Source of the DNA: Rugosibacter sp.
GTDB lineage: Bacteria > Pseudomonadota > Gammaproteobacteria > Burkholderiales > Rhodocyclaceae
DNA: 64,000 nucleotides
Direction of reading: 5' to 3'
NCBI GenBank assembly: GCA_004322535.1
Contig: SCUZ01000048.1
Location: 26,709-90,708 of the forward strand
The first letter of the stretch is position 1, and every line of letters begins with the position of its first letter. Made by a program: the position numbers and the translations under genes. Of the stretch, positions 36,455-45,941 are shown piece after piece. The notes beneath the pieces were generated by a model. That model saw only the letters and a list, made by a program, of their open reading frames with translations. It was not told where the DNA came from and ran no database searches.

Positions 36455-36732
36455 CTACTGAAAAGCTCCCTAAAGGGCGCACCGCGCTGGTGATACGCCG
36501 CGAAGCAAGTGCCCTTGGGGCGCGACAAGATGAGCAGCGGGATACACCGCAAGATGATTCATCTTGTTGTCCGCGTTGCGCGGCAAGTTTTACCTGTGGC
36601 GTAGTCGCGGAGTGCGATACTTGCTGGTGCAAGGAATTGCCGCCGCTTAAGTCCGCCAAAAGGTCTGCTGCTGCTTGCTATTGCCCGCAATGCCTGGGTG
36701 AGCTGCTTAGCGCGCAGCCTCACCCAGCGTAA
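36451..36732 (+). CDS. Cysteine-rich CWC protein with repeat-encoded N-terminus
   Basis: 93 residues. Residues about 40-85 form the CWC zinc-type domain: [18 protein letters not shown] and CYCPQCLG. The first 35 residues are a dispersed-repeat copy (36484-36525) read in frame as [14 protein letters not shown], without similarity to the CWC family. It overlaps hvfD by 4 bp, so it belongs to the operon at least by translation, and its cysteines suggest zinc or copper binding. The 3' end overlaps the convergent nudB gene by 26 bp. Confidence 0.72.
   Translation: MTTEKLPKGRTALVIRREASALGARQDEQRDTPQDDSSCCPRCAASFTCGVVAECDTCWCKELPPLKSAKRSAAACYCPQCLGELLSAQPHPA
36484..36525 (+). repeat. Dispersed repeat copy in frame inside the CWC gene
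   Basis: GCGCTGGTGATACGCCGCGA followed by AGCAAGT and CCCTTGGGGCGCGAC, nearly identical over 40 bases to the copy at 591. The first half of the core (AAAAGTCG) is replaced. Confidence 0.8.
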
Positions 36733-37147
36733 GAATTGCGTCGCGGTTGCTCCATGAAAAGCACGCTGCTGCTGCTTCTTTCCAAGGCAGCCATTGGTAG
36801 GCCACATGCTCGTCCGGGGTAATTTTTATCAGACATTTTTCGGCGAGCATTAAGCTGAATACATGCTCGGTGTTGTGTGTGACCCCTGGCCCGTAACGAT
36901 ATTGCCACTCAGGAAATATTTCAAAACGATTGGTTTTCTGCCAGTCAAGGAATTGTGTAATCGGTGCTTGAATCCCTGTTTCCTCAAACACTTCACGCTG
37001 GGCGGTTAGGTTGAGCGGTTCATTATCTTCCTGGCTGCCCGTCACCGACTGCCAGAAGCCGCGGTGTTGTGTGCGTTCAAGCAGCAGCACATCAAGCGCT
37101 GCTGTATGAATTACCACAAGCACCGAAACTGGCTTTTTGAAAACCAT
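36707..37147 (-). CDS. nudB: Dihydroneopterin triphosphate diphosphatase (Nudix)
   Basis: 146 residues from MVFKKPVSVLVVIHT; the longer frame upstream would add unrelated sequence from the aspS side. The Nudix box runs GSQEDNEPLNLTAQREVFEE with the REVFEETG core. Residues WQKTNRFEIFPEWQYRYGPG and TEHVFSL are NudB features. It removes pyrophosphate from dihydroneopterin triphosphate in folate synthesis. Located behind aspS, as in many betaproteobacteria. Confidence 0.9.
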   Translation of the reverse strand: MVFKKPVSVLVVIHTAALDVLLLERTQHRGFWQSVTGSQEDNEPLNLTAQREVFEETGIQAPITQFLDWQKTNRFEIFPEWQYRYGPGVTHNTEHVFSLMLAEKCLIKITPDEHVAYQWLPWKEAAAACFSWSNRDAILTLGEAAR

Positions 37148-37245
37148 TATTTGAATTGTGTTCCGGGTTGAGATAGACAATGGGGAGGGGCGTTCGGTGA
37201 GGGTATCAGTCAAGCTCGGCTGGCTCTCGTCAATCCCCAATAAAC

Positions 37246-39051
37246 TCAGCCAACCTCGACTTGGGTCTCTACTTTCTGTCGCAGGCGAATATGCAATTCG
37301 CGTAATTGTTTTTCGTCTACCAAGGAAGGGGCATCGGTGAGCAGACACTGCGCGCGTTGTGTTTTGGGGAAAGCAATCACGTCGCGAATCGATTCAGCGC
37401 CAGTCATCATGGTGACAATGCGATCCAGGCCGAAGGCCAAGCCGCCATGGGGTGGCGCACCATACTTGAGCGCATCGAGCAAAAAGCCGAATTTAATCTG
37501 TTGCTCTTCAGGGGTGATGCCTAACGCTTGAAACACCTTTTCCTGTACCTCGGCACGATGGATACGGACTGAGCCACCGCCCATTTCCCAGCCGTTCAAG
37601 GCCAGATCATAGGCTTTGGCCAGGCACGCGCCGGGGTTGGTTGCCATGAGTTGTTCATGGCCATCTTTCGGACTGGTGAATGGGTGGTGGCAGGCGCTCC
37701 AGCGTTTATTTTCTTCGTCATATTCAAACATGGGGAAATCGACCACCCACAATGGTCGCCAGGCTTCGCCAGTGACATAGCCTTTTTCGTGGCCTATTTT
37801 GGTACGCAATGCGCCGAGTGCGTCATTGACGATTTTTGTTTTGTCAGCACCAAAGAAAATCAGGTCGCCCGACTGCGCGCCGGTGCGTTCGACAATCGCG
37901 GCCAACGCTTTTTCGTGCAGATTTTTAACAATAGGTGATTGCAAACCTTCTTCATTGAGTTTGCTAACATCATTCACCTTGATGTAGGCCAGCCCCTTGG
38001 CGCCATAGATTTTCACGAATTCGGTGTAGGCATCGATTTCGCTGCGGGCGAGCGATTTTTCACCGCTGCCGCCGCCAGGAATGCGCAACGCGGCAACCCG
38101 GCCACCTGAGGTGGCAGGGCCGCTGAACACCTTGAAGGCGACATCCGTGACGACATCCGCTACGTCCACCAGCTCGAGGGTGATGCGCAGATCGGGCTTG
38201 TCCGAGCCGAAGCGCTGCATGGCGTCTGCATAGGTCATGCGGGGGAAAGGATCGGGCAGGTCAACGTTCAAGGCGCTCTTGAAGACGCTGCGTATCATTT
38301 CTTCCATCAAGGTGGTGATTTGTGTCTCGCTTAGAAACGATGTTTCGATATCCACCTGAGTGAATTCGGGTTGCCGATCAGCCCGCAGATCTTCGTCGCG
38401 GAAGCATTTGGTGATCTGGTAATAACGGTCGTAACCGGCCACCATTAGCAGCTGTTTGAATAACTGCGGCGATTGCGGCAGGGCGAAAAACTGGCCGGGA
38501 TGAACACGCGATGGCACCAGATAATCACGCGCGCCTTCAGGCGTCGATTTGGTCAGCATGGGCGTTTCGATGTCGATGAAACCGGCATCGTCAAGAAAGT
38601 GGCGAAAGGCCATCGCGACTTTGTAGCGCAGCATCAAATTCTTTTGCATCTGCGGGCGGCGCAAGTCAATCACGCGATGCGTGAGGCGCACGTTCTCCGA
38701 CAGATTGTCGTCATCCAACTGGAAGGGAGGCGTCACCGCTGTGTTGAGCACTTCCAGATCATGACAAAGAATTTCAATTTCGCCGGTGGGCAGATTGGAA
38801 TTCTCGGTGCCGACAGGACGACGGCATACTAACCCCGTGACTTTAAGTACATACTCATTACGCACGTCTTCAGCGATCCTGAAGAGTTCCGGCCGATCTG
38901 GATCGCAAACGACCTGCGCCAGGCCTTCGCGATCACGCAAATCGATGAAGATCACGCCGCCGTGATCACGCCGCCGATGGTTCCAGCCACACAAGGTAAC
39001 TATCTGGTCAACGTGGGAGGCATTAATTTGGCCGCAGTAATGAGTACGCAT
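37246..39051 (-). CDS. aspS: Aspartyl-tRNA synthetase
   Basis: 601 residues from [16 protein letters not shown]; the upstream ATG at 39090 would add 13 residues atypical for the family. N-terminal OB fold ([25 protein letters not shown]), class II motif 2 ([18 protein letters not shown]), the bacterial insertion domain and motif 3 ([15 protein letters not shown]). Large bacterial-type AspRS; whether it also charges tRNA-Asn cannot be read here. Followed by nudB 98 bp downstream. Confidence 0.96.
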   Translation of the reverse strand: MRTHYCGQINASHVDQIVTLCGWNHRRRDHGGVIFIDLRDREGLAQVVCDPDRPELFRIAEDVRNEYVLKVTGLVCRRPVGTENSNLPTGEIEILCHDLEVLNTAVTPPFQLDDDNLSENVRLTHRVIDLRRPQMQKNLMLRYKVAMAFRHFLDDAGFIDIETPMLTKSTPEGARDYLVPSRVHPGQFFALPQSPQLFKQLLMVAGYDRYYQITKCFRDEDLRADRQPEFTQVDIETSFLSETQITTLMEEMIRSVFKSALNVDLPDPFPRMTYADAMQRFGSDKPDLRITLELVDVADVVTDVAFKVFSGPATSGGRVAALRIPGGGSGEKSLARSEIDAYTEFVKIYGAKGLAYIKVNDVSKLNEEGLQSPIVKNLHEKALAAIVERTGAQSGDLIFFGADKTKIVNDALGALRTKIGHEKGYVTGEAWRPLWVVDFPMFEYDEENKRWSACHHPFTSPKDGHEQLMATNPGACLAKAYDLALNGWEMGGGSVRIHRAEVQEKVFQALGITPEEQQIKFGFLLDALKYGAPPHGGLAFGLDRIVTMMTGAESIRDVIAFPKTQRAQCLLTDAPSLVDEKQLRELHIRLRQKVETQVEVG

Positions 39052-39102
39052 AGTAAGTTCCGAACGGGATTGATTTGCCGATGGGTTCATCGGTAACAGT
39101 GG

Positions 39103-39723
39103 TTATTGATTTGGGGCGTGCCCGAATGGGTTCCTCATGGGCGGGGCGACGACTCCCATGGATACGATGTATTTCAGCGCATCATCGACATTCATGTCGA
39201 GCTCGATGACATCGCGGCGTTTGACAAAGAAGAAAAACCCATTGACCGGGCTGGGAGTGGTCGGAATAAAAACACCGACATATTCTTCAGGCAGCATATT
39301 CGCTACATCGCGCGCCGGATTACCCGTTTGAAAAGCAACGGCCCATGCCTCGGGATGGGGGTAACGCACCAGCAACACTTTGCGAAACGCATCACCTTGG
39401 CCGGAAAAAAGCGTATCACTCACTTGTTTAACTGCGTAATAGACGGATTTAACAATGGGAATGCGCGAAAGCAGTGCCTCCCAAAAGCGCACCAAACGTT
39501 GCCCGACAATGTTCGTGGCAAGCAGCCCCGTGAGCAGAATGACTCCAATCGTCAGGATAACGCCCAAGCCCGGCAGGTAGAAACCCAGCAAATTTTCAGG
39601 CTGAATGGCCCGTGGCAAGAGCAACAGCGACTGATCCATCGAGCGCACAGTCAGGGACAGCACCCAGATAGTGATCCCCAGGGGTACCCAGATGAGCAAA
39701 CCAGTAACGAAATATTTTTTCAA
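39103..39723 (-). CDS. DUF502 family membrane protein
   Basis: 206 residues starting at TTG 39723 (no ATG upstream in frame). Two N-terminal helices (VTGLLIWVPLGITIWVLSL and GVILTIGVILLTGLLATNIVG) are followed by a soluble C-terminal part (FQTGNPARDVANMLPEE, FIPTTPSPVNGFFFFVKRRD). Members of DUF502 are common beside FmdB and aspS in betaproteobacteria; function unknown. Confidence 0.85.
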   Translation of the reverse strand: MKKYFVTGLLIWVPLGITIWVLSLTVRSMDQSLLLLPRAIQPENLLGFYLPGLGVILTIGVILLTGLLATNIVGQRLVRFWEALLSRIPIVKSVYYAVKQVSDTLFSGQGDAFRKVLLVRYPHPEAWAVAFQTGNPARDVANMLPEEYVGVFIPTTPSPVNGFFFFVKRRDVIELDMNVDDALKYIVSMGVVAPPMRNPFGHAPNQ

Positions 39724-39762
39724 GGCAAAGAGGCCGGTTGGGTAGTATGTATTTGATCGAAT

Positions 39763-40092
39763 TCAAGCCTTAGTGCTGGCGGGTTCGCTTTTGCTCGCCA
39801 CAGTAGCTTGGGTCTTGGTTTCAACTTTAGCTTCAACCTTGGCGTCAGATGCTGTCGCGGTTGTTTTTTCTGATGCTTTCTCAGTAGCTACGGCAGGCTT
39901 TCCTACCGGTCCACCTTTAAAATCAGTGGCATACCAACCACTGCCCTTGAGCTGGAAGCCGGGGGCAGTGAGTTGCTTGGCTAAAGATTCAGTCTGACAT
40001 TGAGGGCAGAGTGTCAGCAACGGATCGCTCATTTTCTGCATGAATTCTTTCTCAAAGCCGCACTGAGTACAACGATAAGCGTAGATCGGCAT
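39763..40092 (-). CDS. FmdB-family zinc-ribbon regulatory protein
   Basis: 109 residues from MPIYAYRCTQCGFEKE (the longer ORF upstream is rejected because this is the invariant FmdB start). Zinc ligands are CTQC and CPQC. The C-terminal half is a low-complexity Lys/Ala/Thr tail of about 55 residues after GWYATDFKG. Named for a regulator in Methylophilus, but its role in most bacteria is unknown. Confidence 0.9.
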   Translation of the reverse strand: MPIYAYRCTQCGFEKEFMQKMSDPLLTLCPQCQTESLAKQLTAPGFQLKGSGWYATDFKGGPVGKPAVATEKASEKTTATASDAKVEAKVETKTQATVASKSEPASTKA

Positions 40093-40176
40093 GGCATTCT
40101 CCGGTATTTCTGAATAGAAAATGATTATAGCCGAAGGCCTTCTGGCCAAGGCATCTGGCCATCCGGATTGAAGTGC

Positions 40177-41034
40177 TTACAGCGTTATGCCGAGGTAGGC
40201 CTGAGTGAGCGGTTTGCCCCAAATCAAGGCAACAATGCCTGCTGCAGCAAGATAAGGTCCGAACGGGATAGGCTCTTGGCGGCTGTGTTTTGACAATACC
40301 ATAAGCGAGATGCCGACTATGGCACCCACCATGGAGGACAACAGTATCGTCACAGGGAGCATTTGCCACCCCAGCCAGGCACCGAGGGCTGCCAATAATT
40401 TAAAGTCGCCGTAGCCCATGCCTTCTTTGCCAGTGACCAGCTTGAATAGCCAATACACGCTCCATAGCGACACGTAGCCCGCTATTGCCCCAATTACCGC
40501 ACTTTTAAGATCGGTATAGGTGCCAAACAGATTAAATAACAAACCAATCCAGAGCAGCGGCAACGTAATATCATCGGGTAACAATTGCGTATCGTAGTCA
40601 ATGCTGGTGAGTGCAATCAGCGCTGCGATAAAAATCAGTGCCCCCCAACCTGCAGCCGTTAAACCAAAGTGCGTGGCAGCAAAAGCAAATAATGCAGCTG
40701 TCACTAGCTCGATCAGGGGATAACGAATAGAGATCGGTGTTTTGCACGAGCTACATCGGCCGCGTAAAAATAGCCAGCTGAAAAGCGGGATATTTTCAGT
40801 TGCTGAAATGGCATGGTTACATTTTGGACAGCGTGAGCGCGGACGAGACAGGCTGAGCGGTTCGAAAACAGGCAGCGCTTCACCACGCAAATCGGCACAT
40901 TGCACGGCCCAATCGCGCTCCATCATGATAGGCAAACGGTGAATCACGACATTAAGGAAGCTGCCGATCATCAAGCCCAGTATGCCGGCGATCAAAACAA
41001 CCATTGACAGATCAGCAAACCATAAAACGTTCAT
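40177..41034 (-). CDS. pilD: Type IV prepilin peptidase
   Basis: 285 residues from MNVLWFADL (a TTG 6 bases upstream is possible). The N-terminal cytoplasmic domain carries CPKC and CSSC zinc pairs, and the aspartic protease residues are in LTSIDYDTQLLPDD and MGYGDFKLL. Eight hydrophobic segments. It cleaves and N-methylates type IV pilins and related pseudopilins. It lies 9 bases after pilC on the same strand. Confidence 0.95.
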   Translation of the reverse strand: MNVLWFADLSMVVLIAGILGLMIGSFLNVVIHRLPIMMERDWAVQCADLRGEALPVFEPLSLSRPRSRCPKCNHAISATENIPLFSWLFLRGRCSSCKTPISIRYPLIELVTAALFAFAATHFGLTAAGWGALIFIAALIALTSIDYDTQLLPDDITLPLLWIGLLFNLFGTYTDLKSAVIGAIAGYVSLWSVYWLFKLVTGKEGMGYGDFKLLAALGAWLGWQMLPVTILLSSMVGAIVGISLMVLSKHSRQEPIPFGPYLAAAGIVALIWGKPLTQAYLGITL

Positions 41035-41043
41035 GAACAACGC

Positions 41044-42276
41044 TTAACCGACAACCGAGCCAAGCTTGAATATGGGCAGGTACATTGCAACGACGAGGCC
41101 ACCGATAAGCACACCAAGAAATACCATGATGACGGGCTCCATCAGGCTGGACAAGGCATCGACGGCATCATCAACTTCGGCCTCGAAAAAGTCAGCTACT
41201 TTGCCCAGCATGGAATCGAGCTGCCCGGACTCTTCGCCAATGGCAACCATTTGCGTCACCATGGGCGGAAATACATTCGAGTTTTGCATGGCGATGGTTA
41301 AGCTGGAGCCGGTGCTCACTTCGTTTTGAATCTCTTGCGTAGCGGTGGCGTAGACGTAGTTTCCAGAAGCCCCTCCAACAGATTCTAGTGCCTCAACAAG
41401 CGGCACACCGGCAGCAAACATGGTGGATAACGTACGGGTCCAGCGGGCAATGGAGGTTTTGCGGATCAGGTCGCCAAAGACGGGTAGCCTAAGCGCGTAT
41501 TTATCCACCGCGATCTGAAAGGGGCGTGAGCGTTTGAACGCATACACCACGCCGTAGATGGCGACAAACAGGGCCCCGAAAATGATATGCCAGTTCGCCA
41601 CAAAGCCATCAGAAATGGCGATGACAACTAGAGTTGGGCCCGGCAAATCACCACCAAAGCTGGCGAACACGCCTTTGAACGCGGGGACAACGAAAATCAT
41701 GATGATTGCTGTGATGACAAAAGCGACCACCAGAATAGACGCTGGGTAGAACATCGCACTTTTCAGCTTGGACTTGATCGCCTGTATTTTTTCTTTGTAG
41801 CTGGCAAGCCGGTCAAGCAGTGTGTCCAGGATACCGGCTTGCTCACCTGCTGCAACAAGATTGCAGAACAACGCATCGAAATGTATTGGGTATTTGCGAA
41901 ATGCCGTGGCGAGGCTGGATCCTGTTTCCACATCTGTCTTGATGTTGATCAAGAGCCTGGCGAGCGCAGCGTTGTTGGTGCCTTTGCCGACAATATCAAA
42001 CGACTGCAATAGAGGTACGCCAGACTTCACCATCGTGGCAAGCTGACGGGTAAATAGCGTGATGTCTTTGTCGGTGACCTTGCCGCCAGAGCCGATTTTT
42101 TTCTGTTTCAGCTTGCTGATGGAAATGCCTTGTCGGCGCAAGGCTACTTGCGCAACTGCTGCGCTGGGTGCATTCATTTCGCCACGGACAACTTTGCCGG
42201 CTTTGTTTTTGCCCTCCCAAAGAAAAGTGGCATCTTTAACAATATGCCTCTTTTGCGCCACGGTCGTTGTCGCCAT
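41044..42276 (-). CDS. pilC: Type IV pilus inner-membrane platform protein
   Basis: 410 residues with two T2SSF repeats. Features are FTRQLATMVKSGVPLLQSFD, MFYPASILVVAFVITAII and, in the second repeat, FAAGVPLVEALESVGGASGN and VVAMYLPIFKLGSVVG. The platform protein lets the PilB/PilT motors drive pilin polymerisation. The usual pilB neighbour is not upstream here; a CorC-type gene is. Confidence 0.95.
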   Translation of the reverse strand: MATTTVAQKRHIVKDATFLWEGKNKAGKVVRGEMNAPSAAVAQVALRRQGISISKLKQKKIGSGGKVTDKDITLFTRQLATMVKSGVPLLQSFDIVGKGTNNAALARLLINIKTDVETGSSLATAFRKYPIHFDALFCNLVAAGEQAGILDTLLDRLASYKEKIQAIKSKLKSAMFYPASILVVAFVITAIIMIFVVPAFKGVFASFGGDLPGPTLVVIAISDGFVANWHIIFGALFVAIYGVVYAFKRSRPFQIAVDKYALRLPVFGDLIRKTSIARWTRTLSTMFAAGVPLVEALESVGGASGNYVYATATQEIQNEVSTGSSLTIAMQNSNVFPPMVTQMVAIGEESGQLDSMLGKVADFFEAEVDDAVDALSSLMEPVIMVFLGVLIGGLVVAMYLPIFKLGSVVG

Positions 42277-42333
42277 CCCCTTCCCCTCAGTCTAGTTGCT
42301 TGTCATTGCGCCGGACAAATCATGGCAAGAGTA

Positions 42334-43605
42334 TCACTCTTGCTCAGGATAGTGAAGTCGAACCATTTTAACCTTGCGGTTTTGGGTTTGAATGATCTCC
42401 ATGGGAATGCCACTGACTCTCACCCCAACCCCTACTTCAGGGATGTCTTGCAGGTGCTCGACAATCAATCCATTCAGGGTACGCGGGCCGTCAAGGGGCA
42501 GATCGAGTTCAAGCTGACGATTTAATTCGCGCAAGCTGATGGCTCCATCAACCAGCACTGTGCCTGCTTCATCCCAGGTTAATCGCGTGCCCACATCCGC
42601 TTGCCGGGTGGTAAATTTTCCGACCAGCGCTTCTACAATATCTTCCAGGGTAACCAGGCCTTGAATTTCGCCATATTCATCTACCACCAGCCCAAGGCGC
42701 TGGCGGTTTTCGCGGAAGAACTGAAGCTGCGTGTAGATGGGTGTCGCTGCGGGAATGAAATACGGCGTCGTCATTCTTTCGCGTAGGGTTTCCAGATTGA
42801 TTTCCCCTTTAAACGCTTCGCTTAGCAAGTGGCGTATGCGGAGCACACCAATGACATTGGCTGAATCATGCTCGGAAACGATCACGCGGGTGTGGTAGCT
42901 GGTCGCAAGCTGCGCCATGATTTCATCAATGGGCAGAGCAATATCTATGGTTTCAATCTCACCCCGTGGCGTCATGATATCGGCCACGGTGACCTGCTCC
43001 AGCTCAAACAGATTCAGTAGAATCGACCGATGCTGCGAGGGGATAAACTGGCTCGAATCAAGCACTACCGCACGTATTTCCTCTGCAGATAAATGGTGCC
43101 CCGCGGCATTGGCTTTGGGTTGTAAATGCAGTAGCCGCAACAAGGAACGAACAAACAGGTTGACGAACCATACAACTGGATAAGCGATGCGCAATAACGG
43201 TGTTAAAACATAGCTAATGCGAATAGCCAGCCAGTCTGAATGCATTGCGCCGGCAACTTTCGGTGTGATTTCAGAAAATACCAGCAGGCAGAAAGTGACA
43301 AAAACCGCACCCGCCTCAAGCGTCCATTTTTCTTCACCAAAAACAGCGATGGCAATATTCGCAGTGAGCATGGCGGCTAGCGAATTGATGAGTGTGTTGC
43401 CGAGCAAAATCACGCCGAGCAACTGGTCTGTTTTGTTCAACAACTGAATTGCCAAGCGTGCGCCACGGTGGCCTTCTTTGGCTAAATGCCGCAAGCGAAT
43501 GCGGTTGGACGCCATCATCACGGTTTCGGCCATGGAAAAAAAGCCGGACACAATCAGTAATGCGGCAAGTGCTACAAATTGCGTGCTAAGGGGTAGTTCA
43601 TCCAT
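42334..43605 (-). CDS. HlyC/CorC family (CNNM) transporter
   Basis: 423 residues. A DUF21 membrane domain (residues 1 to about 190, four helices, GFFSMAETVMMASNR) is followed by two CBS domains (TPRGEIETIDI; MTTPYFIPAATPIYTQLQFF). It closes with a CorC-HlyC domain (VDEYGEIQGLVTLEDIVEAL). These proteins are linked to magnesium or cobalt efflux. Lies between pilC and ypjD on the same strand. Confidence 0.88.
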   Translation of the reverse strand: MDELPLSTQFVALAALLIVSGFFSMAETVMMASNRIRLRHLAKEGHRGARLAIQLLNKTDQLLGVILLGNTLINSLAAMLTANIAIAVFGEEKWTLEAGAVFVTFCLLVFSEITPKVAGAMHSDWLAIRISYVLTPLLRIAYPVVWFVNLFVRSLLRLLHLQPKANAAGHHLSAEEIRAVVLDSSQFIPSQHRSILLNLFELEQVTVADIMTPRGEIETIDIALPIDEIMAQLATSYHTRVIVSEHDSANVIGVLRIRHLLSEAFKGEINLETLRERMTTPYFIPAATPIYTQLQFFRENRQRLGLVVDEYGEIQGLVTLEDIVEALVGKFTTRQADVGTRLTWDEAGTVLVDGAISLRELNRQLELDLPLDGPRTLNGLIVEHLQDIPEVGVGVRVSGIPMEIIQTQNRKVKMVRLHYPEQE

Positions 43606-43628
43606 CGACTCGGGCTATAAGATGCAAT

Positions 43629-44486
43629 TCACGTGCTGCGGTTAAGAATGATTTCGAGCACAAACCGGGTGCCCACATAGGCAAGCAGCAAGGCCACAAA
43701 CCCGGCGAGTGTCCAGCGCAAGGCCACTTTGCCGCGCCAGCCCCGCAGATGGCGACCGATGAGCAAGGCGGCGAAAATCAACCAGGAAATAATCGCAAAC
43801 ACTGTTTTATGGTCAAACTTCAATGCCTTGCCAAACAAGTCCTCGGAGAAAAATACGCCAGATACCAAGGTTAGTGTCAGTAGTACAAAAGCAATATGGA
43901 TTAAGCGAAACAAAATGGCTTCCATGGTAAGCAAGGGGGGCAAGCTCGCCAGCCACGGTGAGATTTTTCCACGATGCAGCCCGCGTTCCGCTACGGCCAT
44001 CAGCAAGGCGTGCAACGCGGCCAATGTAAACAGGCTGTAAGCCAGCATGGCGGCAAGCAAATGCAAGCGCAGAGCCGGAGAACTGGCATTGGCCAGAATA
44101 TGCGGTTCGGTGAACAGGGCGGGCAACAGGCTGGTTAACGCTGCGGCAGGTAAACCCAGTGCCAGCAAGCCATTCAGCCGAGCGAAAAAACTTTCAATCC
44201 AAAACAATACGATGGCCAGCCACACCATGACAGACAACGCGATAGCAAAACCAAAATGCATTTGGGCGCCATCAAAAATCGCCATGCGGATACTGATTGC
44301 ATGTGCGGCTAATGCGACGAGCAAGCTGATACGCTCGACTAAAGTTAACCCGGATAACCCTGCTGAACCAAGAGATAACTGGCTCGCCACCAAGTTGGGC
44401 GAGCCACGCCAACTCGTTCGCCATGATTGGAGAGATAGTGCGGTATATATCGCAGCAGCCAGCACATGCATTACTATTGGAGACAT
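43629..44486 (-). CDS. ypjD: Inner-membrane protein YpjD, cytochrome c assembly (CcsA/HemX-like) family
   Basis: 285 residues with eight membrane helices and the cytochrome c assembly domain. Conserved segments are HLLAAMLAYSLFTLAALHALLM and WLIFAALLIGRHLRGWRGKVALRWTLAGF. The tryptophan-rich haem-handling loop typical of true CcsA is not present, so the YpjD assignment is preferred. Divergent from ffh, as in many proteobacteria. Confidence 0.82.
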   Translation of the reverse strand: MSPIVMHVLAAAIYTALSLQSWRTSWRGSPNLVASQLSLGSAGLSGLTLVERISLLVALAAHAISIRMAIFDGAQMHFGFAIALSVMVWLAIVLFWIESFFARLNGLLALGLPAAALTSLLPALFTEPHILANASSPALRLHLLAAMLAYSLFTLAALHALLMAVAERGLHRGKISPWLASLPPLLTMEAILFRLIHIAFVLLTLTLVSGVFFSEDLFGKALKFDHKTVFAIISWLIFAALLIGRHLRGWRGKVALRWTLAGFVALLLAYVGTRFVLEIILNRST

Positions 44487-44526
44487 TCTTGAAGTCTACA
44501 CTAAGCCATTTAATTCTATTGCCATC

Positions 44527-45882
44527 ATGCTCGACAACCTAACCCAGCGCTTCGGCCGTGTTGTTAAAAATCTCCGTGGCCAGGCCCGCCTGACCGAAGC
44601 CAACGTGACAGACATGCTCAGGGAAGTGCGCATGGCCTTGCTTGAGGCGGATGTGGCCTTGCCCGTCATCAAGGACTTCATCGCCAAAGTAAAAGAGAAG
44701 TCGATCGGCCAGGAAGTCATCGGCTCCTTGACGCCCGGCCAGGCGCTGGTGGGCGTTGTGCAGCGCGAATTAACCGAGCTCATGGGCGGCGCAAGTGTCG
44801 GCCTGAATCTGGCGACACAGCCCCCCGCCATTATTCTCATGGCCGGCCTGCAAGGTGCGGGTAAAACGACGACGACTGCCAAGCTGGGTAAATGGCTCAA
44901 AGAGCGGCAAAAGAAAAAAGTGCTCGCCGTCAGTTGTGACGTGTATCGGCCCGCTGCCATCGAACAATTAAAAACCGTATCCGCCCAGGCGGGTATCGAC
45001 TTTTTTCCCTCGACACCTGACCAGAAGCCGGCCGATATCGCCGCGGCCGCCATCGATTACGCCAAGCGGCATTTTTACGATGTGCTCTTTATCGATACCG
45101 CCGGACGGCTGGCGATTGATACCGCGATGATGAACGAGATCCGCGCTTTGCATGCGCAGGTCAAGCCGATCGAAACCCTGTTCATCGTGGACGCCATGCT
45201 AGGCCAGGATGCCGTGAACACCGCCAAGATATTTGCTGAAACGCTGCCCTTGACCGGCATTATCCTGACCAAGCTGGATGGTGATGCACGCGGCGGTGCG
45301 GCGCTGTCGGTACGCCATGTCACCGGCAAACCGATCAAGTTTGCCGGGGTGGGCGAAAAGCTCGACGGGCTGGAAGAGTTTCATCCAGAACGCATGGCCA
45401 GCCGTATTCTCGGCATGGGCGATATTCTGAGTCTGGTTGAAGATGCCCAGCGTAACGTCGATCAAGACAAGGCTCAAGCATTTGCCAAGAAAATGAAATC
45501 TGGCAAGGGGTTTGATCTGAACGACTTCAAAGAGCAAATCGGGCAGATGAAAAAAATGGGCGGCATGGCCGGCCTGCTCGACAAACTGCCCGCCCAGCTA
45601 AGTCAGGCCGCGCAACAGGCAGGCAGCACGGTCAATGATAAATCGATGAACCGTCTGGAAGGCATCATCAATTCAATGACGCCGACGGAACGTACAAAGC
45701 CGGAAATCATCAAAGCCACGCGCAAGCGACGCATCGCCACGGGCGCCGGAGTATCGGTGCAAGAAGTGAATCGTCTGCTCAATCAATTCGAGCAGACGCA
45801 GAAAATGATGAAGCAGTTCTCCAAAGGCGGCATGCAGAAGATGATGCGCGGCATGAAGGGGATGTTGCCGGGGATGCGATAA
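44527..45882 (+). CDS. ffh: Signal recognition particle protein Ffh
   Basis: 451 residues from MLDNLTQRFGRVVKNLRG; the open frame extends 160 codons upstream, but that part is only the antisense of ypjD. N domain to about 85, G domain with GLQGAGKTTTTAKLG (near 105-118), DVYRPAAI, DTAGRL and TKLDGDARGG. The M domain ends with a Met-rich tail (MQKMMRGMKGMLPGM). It binds 4.5S RNA and signal sequences for co-translational export. Confidence 0.97.
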   Translation: MLDNLTQRFGRVVKNLRGQARLTEANVTDMLREVRMALLEADVALPVIKDFIAKVKEKSIGQEVIGSLTPGQALVGVVQRELTELMGGASVGLNLATQPPAIILMAGLQGAGKTTTTAKLGKWLKERQKKKVLAVSCDVYRPAAIEQLKTVSAQAGIDFFPSTPDQKPADIAAAAIDYAKRHFYDVLFIDTAGRLAIDTAMMNEIRALHAQVKPIETLFIVDAMLGQDAVNTAKIFAETLPLTGIILTKLDGDARGGAALSVRHVTGKPIKFAGVGEKLDGLEEFHPERMASRILGMGDILSLVEDAQRNVDQDKAQAFAKKMKSGKGFDLNDFKEQIGQMKKMGGMAGLLDKLPAQLSQAAQQAGSTVNDKSMNRLEGIINSMTPTERTKPEIIKATRKRRIATGAGVSVQEVNRLLNQFEQTQKMMKQFSKGGMQKMMRGMKGMLPGMR

Positions 45883-45914
45883 CGCTGGCTACGCGCTGAA
45901 AAAGGCTTCCTTAA

Positions 45915-45941
45915 CGCCGTATTGCCAGCGCTGACTTTTCA
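45915..45941 (-). repeat. Dispersed repeat copy between ffh and the lytic transglycosylase gene
   Basis: On the minus strand: TGAAAAGTCAGCGCTGGCAA then TACGGCG; two changes from the core region. The first TGA is the stop codon of the transglycosylase gene. Confidence 0.75.

Noticed and set aside
41180..41200. AAAAAGTCAGC in pilC as a repeat copy
   Set aside because: It encodes conserved T2SSF sequence (KVADFFEAEVDDAV) and lacks the rest of the core.
44047..44526. Upstream extension of ffh by 160 codons
   Set aside because: It is the antisense of ypjD and has no Ffh similarity; Ffh starts at MLDNLTQRFGR (44527).
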